DNA of 32,495 bases, taken from contig NZ_KB899230.1 of the NCBI RefSeq assembly GCF_000378085.1, positions 1-32,495 on the forward strand. Reading direction: 5' to 3'. Shown here one piece after another: positions 17,021 through 23,540 of this stretch. Below the pieces are notes generated by a model that searched no databases, was not told the origin of the DNA, and saw only the letters and a program-made list of their open reading frames with translations. The DNA comes from Hoylesella loescheii DSM 19665 = JCM 12249 = ATCC 15930. Lineage in GTDB: Bacteria > Bacteroidota > Bacteroidia > Bacteroidales > Bacteroidaceae. The first letter of the stretch is position 1, and each line of letters starts with the position of its first letter. The position numbers and the translations under genes are program-made.

Positions 17021-18301
17021 ATGACCACATCGAGCAAATCTGCCATTCGTATGGATAACAAATATAATACAGCCACTCTTCCCAATGGCCTTCGCATTAT
17101 TCACCGCAGTTCTTCATCGCCTGTGGTGTACTGCGGTTTCCAAATTAACGCAGGCACTCGCAACGAAACGGAGGGCGAAATGGGCATGGCGCACTTTTGC
17201 GAGCATGCTTCGTTTAAGGGAACAAGCAAGCGAACGCCACTTAGTATATTGAATTGCCTAGAAAGTGTAGGTGGCGATCTCAATGCCTTTACAAATAAGG
17301 AAGACACCGTTTATTATGCGGCCATTCCCAAAGAGCATGCTTCACGTGCGGTGAAGTTGCTTACTGATATGGTGTTCGACAGTCAATATCCAGCTGCCGA
17401 ACTGAAAAAAGAAGTGGAAGTGATATGCGACGAGATTGAAAGCTACAACGATTCGCCTGCCGAATTGATATACGACGACTTTGAAAACGCTGTTTTCTCG
17501 GGTCATCCGCTTGGCCATAACATCCTTGGAAAGGCTTCTTTGTTGCGCACATACACATCCGAACACGCTAAAGACTTTACCCGTAGGATGTATAGGCCCA
17601 GCAACATGGTGTTCTTTGCGTATGGCGAACTAGACTTTCGTTGGCTTGTTCGGTCGTTAAAGAACGCCACCCAGCATTTCCCCAACGCCCTACCGCACAT
17701 CGATACGCACGAAGGCGAGTCTCTCCCACCCTATCAAGCGAAAGAAATAATACGCAAGATGGACACCCATCAGGCACATGTGATGCTTGGCAATCGTGCT
17801 TTTAGCACTTACGATAAGCGTCGCTTGCCCCTCTATTTGGCCAATAATTTGCTTGGCGGACCAGGTATGAACGCACGTCTAAACATCGCCTTGCGCGAAC
17901 GCAATGGTCTTGTGTACAACGTAGAGAGTAATATGGTGAGTTATGCAGATACTGGCGTGTGGTGCGTTTACTTTGGTTGCGATCCCAAAGACATGCGTCG
18001 TTGTCTGCGTTTGGTGAAAAGAGAACTGAACACGCTTATCGAAAAGCCACTATCTGATCGCCAACTGGCGGCTGCCAAAAGACAAATAAAAGGTCAGATA
18101 TGTGTGGCTTGCGACAACAGAGAAAGCTTCGCGCTCGACTTCGGCAAAAGTTTTCTTCACTTCAATAAGGAGAAACACATCGATAACTTGCTGCAACAGA
18201 TAGACGCTATCACGGCCGAAGAACTGCAAAACGTGGCTCGCGAGGTGTTTGCCGAAGATAAACTAACCACGCTGATTTATCAGGGAGGGAGTAGTAAGTA
18301 G
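17021..18301 (+). CDS. M16 family zinc metallopeptidase
   Basis: M16 (insulinase/processing-peptidase) enzymes degrade or process peptides using an inverted HxxEH zinc site. This 426-residue protein has H58-F-C-E61-H62 in MAHFCEHASFKG, and a likely third ligand, Glu138, in EVEVICDEIESYNDSP. TLPNGLRIIH is the usual N-terminal strand. The C-terminal half keeps the second M16 domain, with LANNLLGGPGMNARLNIALR then ERNGLVYNVES. The active site appears complete. There is no signal peptide, so it is predicted to be cytoplasmic. Met11 (17051, MDNKYNTATLPNG) fits many homologues better than the ATG at 17021 and would leave more room after the upstream terminator, so the start is uncertain. rdgB begins about 200 bases downstream in the same direction. 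Confidence 0.92.
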   Translation: MTTSSKSAIRMDNKYNTATLPNGLRIIHRSSSSPVVYCGFQINAGTRNETEGEMGMAHFCEHASFKGTSKRTPLSILNCLESVGGDLNAFTNKEDTVYYAAIPKEHASRAVKLLTDMVFDSQYPAAELKKEVEVICDEIESYNDSPAELIYDDFENAVFSGHPLGHNILGKASLLRTYTSEHAKDFTRRMYRPSNMVFFAYGELDFRWLVRSLKNATQHFPNALPHIDTHEGESLPPYQAKEIIRKMDTHQAHVMLGNRAFSTYDKRRLPLYLANNLLGGPGMNARLNIALRERNGLVYNVESNMVSYADTGVWCVYFGCDPKDMRRCLRLVKRELNTLIEKPLSDRQLAAAKRQIKGQICVACDNRESFALDFGKSFLHFNKEKHIDNLLQQIDAITAEELQNVAREVFAEDKLTTLIYQGGSSK

Positions 18302-18453
18302 TAAGGGAGAAGTTAAGTAGTTATGGAGTTAAGTAGTTAAGCCAAATGCTTTTTGGCTATTGTCGGATTTTTTCGAATAAGTCCGATTGGTACAAATAGT
18401 ACGGCTAGCATCAAAATATAGATTTTAATCACCTAACAACAAGGCATATCACT

Positions 18454-18487
18454 CCCCTCTCCCCTTGGAGAGGGGTTGGGGGTGAGG
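18454..18487. repeat. GC-rich palindromic intergenic repeat upstream of rdgB
   Basis: CCCCTCTCC (18454-18462), loop cctt, GGAGAGGGG (18467-18475), then ttgggggtgagg. From memory very similar sequences are scattered through many Bacteroidota genomes. It ends about 13 bases before the rdgB ATG, so its hairpin could affect translation. Confidence 0.65.
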
Positions 18488-18499
18488 CTTTTTAATTAT

Positions 18500-19102
18500 A
18501 TGAACACAACCATCGTTTTTGCCACTAACAACGCACATAAGCTGGAAGAGATACGCCAAATTATGCCTTCCAACCTGCAAGTGCTATCATTAAAAGACAT
18601 CGGTTGCGGCGTAGACATACCCGAAACAGGCTCTACGTTGCAAGAAAACGCCCTTATCAAGGCACAGTATGTGCTAGAACATTATGGTATGGCATGCTTC
18701 GCCGACGACACAGGCTTAGAAGTGTACGCCCTAAACAACGAACCTGGTGTGTATTCGGCACGCTATGCAGGTGGTGAAGGGCACGATAGCGAAGCCAATA
18801 TGGCCAAATTGCTTTCTCGCTTAGCCGATAACACCCATCGCGAGGCACGTTTTCGCACTGTAATTGCGCTTGTTGCTCCATCTGATAACACGTTGGGCGT
18901 AAACGAACCCATGTTTTTCGAAGGCATAGTAGAGGGACATATCGCCACCGAACGCCATGGAACGGAGGGCTTTGGCTACGATCCGCTGTTTGTTCCCAAT
19001 GGTTACGAAAAGACGTTTGCCGAACTTGGGGCCGACATAAAGAATCAAATTTCGCATCGGGCAAGGGCAGTTGGCAAGCTAGTTCAGTTTCTTAGCAGGT
19101 AA
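18500..19102 (+). CDS. rdgB: RdgB/HAM1 non-canonical purine NTP pyrophosphatase
   Basis: RdgB hydrolyses ITP, dITP and XTP to the monophosphates, keeping deaminated purines out of DNA and RNA. I start it at the ATG at 18500 ([18 protein letters not shown]), giving 200 residues, the normal length. A longer frame from a TTG at 18476 would begin inside the palindromic repeat and add eight residues, and is unlikely. Family motifs are [12 protein letters not shown] near the start (the substrate-binding N-x-x-K type), [20 protein letters not shown] with the catalytic Asp pair, and near the end EGFGYDPLF, then FAEL and ISHRARA. No key residue is missing. The gene lies between the M16 peptidase and porZ, all rightward, but the gaps of 198 and 282 bases suggest separate transcription. 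Confidence 0.95.
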   Translation: MNTTIVFATNNAHKLEEIRQIMPSNLQVLSLKDIGCGVDIPETGSTLQENALIKAQYVLEHYGMACFADDTGLEVYALNNEPGVYSARYAGGEGHDSEANMAKLLSRLADNTHREARFRTVIALVAPSDNTLGVNEPMFFEGIVEGHIATERHGTEGFGYDPLFVPNGYEKTFAELGADIKNQISHRARAVGKLVQFLSR

Positions 19103-19384
19103 GTTTTTGAGTTTCTTAGTAGATAAGTTCTTAGTTTTTTAGGCTTGTGAGCATTTAATTTTGTGGTTGATCGATGAGGTACTGTCGATATATAAACATA
19201 GTTTTATACGAATTTACCTCATCTTTGGCTCATAAACTTATTACTTACTAGCTTACTCCTAAAACCTACCTCCTCACAAACTCAGTGCCTTACAAACAAT
19301 ATTTTCCATACGTTTACGTTATAAATTCATGAACTTATATGCTCAAAAGCTTATAAACTTACTTACCCACTTATAAATTCCCAC

Positions 19385-21400
19385 ATGCGCAAGTCTTCTA
19401 TTATTCGTTTGTTTCTCGCCCTATTATTGTGTCTTAGCTTGCCCGCTCACGCCTCCTTATGGCGCAGTTACACGGCATACAGCGAGATAACGCAGGTGCA
19501 AAAGGCTGGCAACACGCTTTATGTGTTGGCCTCTAAACGCTTGTTTGCTTATAACACGACCGATAAAAGCATACAAACCTTCGACCGAATAAACGGACTT
19601 AGCGACACGCCCATCGCCTTTATCGCATGGAACAATGTGGCTAAGCGACTTGTGGTGGTGTACGATAACCAGAACATCGACTTTGTTATGCCCAATGGCG
19701 ATGTGCATAACCTATCCGATTACTACCATAAAAGCATGATGGCAGATAAGACGGTGTTTGGCGTTAACACTTATGGCGCCAACACTTATCTCGCTACGGG
19801 CTTCGGAATTATAAAGCTCGATGCCCGAAAAATGGAGATTAACGACACGTATAATCTTGGCTTTAAGGTGAATTGGGTGCGCATTGAGGGCAATCGTATT
19901 ATGGCTTATTCGGATGTTGTGGGATGTTATGCAGCCTCGTTAACGGCTAATCTTAACGATAAAAACAATTGGGTGAGGGTAGGGGCTTATCAAGCCGACC
20001 CACAGGCAGCACCCGATGCCAGCCTAATAGCAGCGGCTAGGAAGGCAAACGTAGGCGGACCGCGATATAACAACTTCTATTTCATCAAGCATACTGCAGG
20101 CCGATTGTACACCGTTGGTGGTGTATTCGCTTCGGGAGGCACGCAAAAGGGTTATCCCGGATTGGTGCAGGTGCTCGAATCAAATGGTTCGTGGACCTTC
20201 TATCAAGATAGTTTGTATGCCACTACGGGCATTGCATTCAACGATATAAACTGTTTGGCGGTAGACCCACTAGACCCTAACCATGTGTTTATAGGTGGCC
20301 GACCTGGCTTGTACGAGTTTCAAAACGGACGTTTTAAGACCCTTTACAATCGCGATAATAGTCCTTTGTTGCCCGCTGTGGATGGGGGCGTAGAACTGGA
20401 TAACAATTATGTCATCGTAAACGCTGTTGATTTTGACGCTCAAGGCAACCTTTGGCTCGCCAATAGTCAAACGCGAAGCCAGTCGTTGCTTACCATTCCG
20501 CGAGGCAAACAGATGGAAAGCCGGCATCAAGAACGGCTCATGGCCGATGGGCTTAGCCTGCGAAACATGACGAAGATGTTGGTAGATAGTCGTGGATGGG
20601 TATGGTTTTGCAACGACCATTGGATTTTTCCGAGTCTTACCTGTTATAAACCTGCCACTGGCGAATGCACCGTTTACAACACCTTTACCAATCAAGACGG
20701 TGTGGCAATACACGTAAACGCCGTTACTTGCGTTACCGAAGACCGTGAGGGAAACCTATGGGTAGGTACCAATGTTGCACCGCTTTACTTGCAAATACGC
20801 AATAATCAGGCAGAAAAACATTTCGTTCAGTTTAAGATTCCACGTAACGATGGCACCAACAATGCCGACTATCTGCTTAACGAAGTTCACATAACGCACA
20901 TTGCCATCGATGGTGCTAACCGCAAATGGATGGGTACGCTAAACGATGGGGCTTACCTGATATCGGCCGACAACTTACAACAGGTGCAGCATTTCACCAG
21001 TGCTAACAGTCCATTAATCTCTAATGCGATTAACAGCATCGCCATAAATCCCACAAAAGGCGAGGTGTTTTTCGCCACCGATAACGGCCTTTGCTCTTAT
21101 CAAGGCGATGCCACCGAGCCACAAACAGGCGATGATAGGGAGGCATACGCCTATCCCAACCCCGTAGAACCAGGCTACAAGGGACTTGTTCGCATTGTTA
21201 ATCTTTCGCCAAATGCCTATATCAAGATTGTTTCGCCCAACGGAACACTGGTGAAAGAAGGACGAAGCAACGGCGGAATGTTTACTTGGGATGCCACCGA
21301 TCTTCGCGGACAGCGTGTAGTTAGTGGTGTTTACGTGGTGTTAGAAGCCACCGAAGAGGGTAAAAGCGGTGTGGCTTGTAAGGTGGCAGTGGTTAACTGA
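19385..21400 (+). CDS. porZ: PorZ-like beta-propeller protein with a T9SS C-terminal sorting domain
   Basis: PorZ is a cell-surface component of the type IX secretion system; in Porphyromonas gingivalis it forms part of the attachment complex and delivers A-LPS to the sortase. This 671-residue protein has a signal peptide ending near AHA23/S. Its N-terminal propeller opens with LWRSYTAYSEITQVQKAGNT and continues with GLSDTPIAFIAWN. Repeated blades such as DSRGWVWF and DREGNLWVGTN fit a two-component-regulator-type propeller. From about residue 585 the AYAYPNPVEPGYKGLVRIVN segment, TWDATDLRGQRVVSGVYVV and a basic end form a type A T9SS sorting domain. It is about 100 residues shorter than the P. 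gingivalis protein. The alternative is a generic propeller cargo protein of the T9SS, but the N-terminal match favours PorZ. Confidence 0.75.
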   Translation: MRKSSIIRLFLALLLCLSLPAHASLWRSYTAYSEITQVQKAGNTLYVLASKRLFAYNTTDKSIQTFDRINGLSDTPIAFIAWNNVAKRLVVVYDNQNIDFVMPNGDVHNLSDYYHKSMMADKTVFGVNTYGANTYLATGFGIIKLDARKMEINDTYNLGFKVNWVRIEGNRIMAYSDVVGCYAASLTANLNDKNNWVRVGAYQADPQAAPDASLIAAARKANVGGPRYNNFYFIKHTAGRLYTVGGVFASGGTQKGYPGLVQVLESNGSWTFYQDSLYATTGIAFNDINCLAVDPLDPNHVFIGGRPGLYEFQNGRFKTLYNRDNSPLLPAVDGGVELDNNYVIVNAVDFDAQGNLWLANSQTRSQSLLTIPRGKQMESRHQERLMADGLSLRNMTKMLVDSRGWVWFCNDHWIFPSLTCYKPATGECTVYNTFTNQDGVAIHVNAVTCVTEDREGNLWVGTNVAPLYLQIRNNQAEKHFVQFKIPRNDGTNNADYLLNEVHITHIAIDGANRKWMGTLNDGAYLISADNLQQVQHFTSANSPLISNAINSIAINPTKGEVFFATDNGLCSYQGDATEPQTGDDREAYAYPNPVEPGYKGLVRIVNLSPNAYIKIVSPNGTLVKEGRSNGGMFTWDATDLRGQRVVSGVYVVLEATEEGKSGVACKVAVVN

Positions 21401-21440
21401 TAGCTTTTTTCAATGTGTCGATAGATATAAGCGATATTAT

Positions 21441-21476
21441 TTTGCATTGCTTATCGCATAAAATGAATTAATTTTG
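21441..21476 (+). promoter_or_regulatory. Possible promoter of the DUF417 gene
   Basis: TAATTTTG (21469-21476) fits TAnnTTTG. TTTG (21441-21444) is 24 bases upstream, longer than the usual 19-21. Transcription would start near 21483, about 130 bases before the ATG at 21616. Confidence 0.4.
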
Positions 21477-21615
21477 CATGGTTAAAAGACCTTGTATGTT
21501 ACAATTTGTAATATAATAATGCATCTTAACATGCGTTTGTAAGAGGTCTGTGTATGTATATAATCATTCATCCATTTGCCCATTTTGCTGGGCGAGCGTT
21601 TTTAATCGATAAAGT

Positions 21616-22194
21616 ATGAAAAGTAAAGTAATCGCATTTCTTGAGTTGGCATCTAATCTTCGCCAAACGGGGTTGAACCTCATTCGCGTGGCCATCCTTA
21701 TTGTATTCGTATGGATTGGTGGCTTGAAGTTTGCCCATTACGAAGCCGATGGCATCGTGCCTTTCGTAGCCAACAGTCCGTTTATGAGTTTCTTCTATGC
21801 CAAGGAGGCTCCCGAGTATAAGCAATATAAGAATAAGGAGGGCGAACTGGTGTTGAAAAATCGCCAGTGGCACGAAGAAAACCGCACCTATGTGTTCTCT
21901 TATGGTCTTGGCTGCCTTATCATGAGCATCGGTATTTTGGTGTTCTTGGGTATGTTCTCACCCAAAATTGGTATTTTCGGCGAACTGCTCTGTATCATCA
22001 TGACCTTAGGAACACTATCGTTCCTCATAACAACGCCCGAATGTTGGGTACCCGATTTGGGTAGTGGCGAGCATGGTTTCCCCTTGCTTTCGGGTGCGGG
22101 CCGATTGGTCATTAAAGACACCGTGATATTGGCCGGAGCAATAACCCTGCTTTCAGATACGGCAGGCAAGTTGCTCAAACAACTTAAAAAGTAA
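21616..22194 (+). CDS. DUF417 (YkgB/RclC-type) inner-membrane protein
   Basis: This 192-residue protein has four predicted membrane helices: about 22-40 (LIRVAILIVFVWIGGLKF), 93-115 (GLGCLIMSIGILVFLGMF), 119-140 (IFGELLCIIMTLGTLSFLIT) and 166-180. FVWIGGLKFAHYEADGIVPF, the ANSPFMSFFY segment, the LSFLITTPE motif and a late LVIKDTVILAGA are characteristic of DUF417. That family includes E. coli RclC, part of a reactive-chlorine resistance operon. A stress role here is only an analogy, since no rclA, rclB or redox regulator is nearby. The loop between helices 1 and 2 carries a charged insert (KEAPEYKQYKNKEGELVL). The gene appears monocistronic, with an upstream -7 motif and its own terminator at 22288. 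Confidence 0.85.
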   Translation: MKSKVIAFLELASNLRQTGLNLIRVAILIVFVWIGGLKFAHYEADGIVPFVANSPFMSFFYAKEAPEYKQYKNKEGELVLKNRQWHEENRTYVFSYGLGCLIMSIGILVFLGMFSPKIGIFGELLCIIMTLGTLSFLITTPECWVPDLGSGEHGFPLLSGAGRLVIKDTVILAGAITLLSDTAGKLLKQLKK

Positions 22195-22287
22195 GTTATC
22201 TTCGGGCTTTGGTCCTACTGCATTGCCCTTAGATAACAAATAAAAATGCACCATACGTGCTTTAAAAGGTTTGTTGGTGCACAGCAT

Positions 22288-22325
22288 AACGCGTTCGAGG
22301 CCATGTCTCGAACGCGTTTTATTAT
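22288..22325 (+). terminator. Terminator after the DUF417 gene
   Basis: AACGCGTTCGAG (22288-22299) and CTCGAACGCGTT (22307-22318) form a perfect 12-bp stem with a 7-nt loop, followed by ttattat. Confidence 0.8.
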
Positions 22326-22375
22326 GGGTTAAATATAAGCGGGGTAGGGACGTTTCCAAACAATTACTTATGTCA

Positions 22376-22455
22376 ATTCGGGATAAGAGAAATTCGTTAT
22401 CTCAGCTACCGCATAGCGGTTGGTCTGTTGGTAGGGTAGGGAGAGCATGAAAAGA
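22376..22455. repeat. Half copy of the REP-like inverted-repeat element
   Basis: The sequence attcgggataagagaaattc, then ctaccgcatagcggttggtc and tgttggtagggtaggga, resembles the left arm of the element at 22854-23283. No matching right arm follows, so this is a truncated or solo end. Confidence 0.7.
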
Positions 22456-22582
22456 CGAACGATGTAGCTATTGGTCTGTTTGCACAGACCATGTTTTTAT
22501 CAATATATAGTTCACCTTTGACATTCCAAAAGTTAACCCCTTTGTTTACATGATGCTTTTAAATGCGTTGTATCATGTTATC

Positions 22583-22663
22583 TGGAATCCCATTCCATTT
22601 CATCTAGAACCTTGTTCCATCTTATCTGGAACCTTGTTCCAGTTGATATGGAATACTGTTCCA
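22583..22663. repeat. 22-bp-period palindrome array, TGGAA/TTCCA class, copy 3
   Basis: Units start at 22583, 22605, 22627 and 22649, exactly 22 bases apart: TGGAATCCCATTCCA, TAGAACCTTGTTCCA, TGGAACCTTGTTCCA and TGGAATACTGTTCCA, with spacers tttcatc, tcttatc and gttgata. About 40 bases downstream, aggcttgctggtggctttt resembles sequence near 850 downstream of copy 1. Confidence 0.88.
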
Positions 22664-22853
22664 TCTAAGCAAAACCAAGGCGTTTTATTATAAAGCTTAA
22701 TGCAAAGGCTTGCTGGTGGCTTTTCGAACGTTATGCTTTAGCGGTTCGAAATGTTGCAGGAAGCGGTGCAGATTGCTTCACAAACGCCTCTGTTTGTATA
22801 TTTGTGGCGATATCGGGAGATGGCTTGTGAAGTGGAATAACCCATATAATCTA

Positions 22854-23283
22854 CGCGAGTTTGGGATAAGAGGAATTTGTTATATCAACTACCGCGTAGC
22901 GGTTGGTTTGTTGATAGGGCAGGGTTGGGAGCAACGGCGACCTACCCTGCCTAAGTTGTACGTGAGCAAAGCTAGGTCGAAGGCCTTGGTCTTTTTACGT
23001 TTGAGCAATCTGTTAGGGGATAAACCAATAGCTAAAAACAATGTCATTCGTCAATTACATTTGCCTTAATATCCGTCTATCGACAGGACAACAGCTGCAG
23101 TAAAAGTAAAAAGACCAAGACCTTCGGCCTTGTTTGGTTATGCCATTTGCAAGACAGGGTAGCTCACTTCATTCGCAACCCTGCCCTACCAACAGACCAA
23201 CCGCTACGCGGTAGTTGGTGATATAGCTATTCGTTTTTATCTAATCTTGCTCAAAAAGCATCGTCTTTTATCCCGAACTCGCG
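22854..23283. repeat. REP-like inverted-repeat element, copy 2
   Basis: The ends CGCGAGTTTGGGATAA (22854-22869) and TTATCCCGAACTCGCG (23268-23283) are inverted with one mismatch. Inside, the arms share the ccgcgtagcgg core (22892-22902; complement near 23202-23212), AGGGTTGG/CAACCCTG, and GGCCTTGGTCTTTTTAC against GTAAAAAGACCAAG. The middle (about 23000-23105) is unique. It carries no gene and resembles a non-autonomous mobile element. The subterminal ttttatctaatcttgctcaa is also found at 32133-32152 and, diverged, near 8491 and 9011. Confidence 0.82.
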
Positions 23284-23315
23284 TAACTTAATGGGTTAAC
23301 GAGTTGATAAGTTAG

Positions 23316-23523
23316 TAGGCGAAGCCATCTTTTCACCTTTTCACCCTTTCACTTTTTCACCTTTAAAAGCCATCTTTTCACCTTTCTACGCTTTTTTTTT
23401 GGCAGAAGAACATAAGGAACATAAAGTGAAAATGACGCTATTATTTCACTTCTATAATGAGCAAGCGTGGTAGGCGTAGCCATCTTTTCACCTTTTCACC
23501 CTTTCACTTTTTCACCTTTAAAA
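23316..23523. repeat. Pyrimidine-rich direct duplication downstream of polA
   Basis: A 45-base stretch beginning gccatcttttcaccttttca occurs at 23324-23368 and again at 23479-23523, 155 bases apart, each preceded by gtaggcg(a/t)a. A shorter third piece follows the first copy at 23369-23385. Within each copy TTTTCACC-like words repeat every 8-10 bases. It lies in the 3' flank of leftward polA. Confidence 0.8.
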
Positions 23524-23540
23524 CTCCCTTTTTCACCTTT

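Larger units (their letters stand above)
22195..23540. other. 1.35-kb repeat-rich intergenic region between the DUF417 gene and polA
   Basis: The region holds the DUF417 terminator, a half copy of the REP-like element (22376-22455), a 22-bp-period array (22583-22663), a full 430-bp inverted-repeat element (22854-23283) and a pyrimidine-rich duplication (23316-23523). The flanking genes, the DUF417 gene and leftward polA, converge. An open frame at 22710-23069 runs through the repeats and is not a credible gene. Confidence 0.75.

Noticed and set aside
22710..23069. 119-codon frame between the DUF417 gene and polA
   Set aside because: Its C-terminal two thirds translate the inverted-repeat element; the frame is not conserved between element copies.
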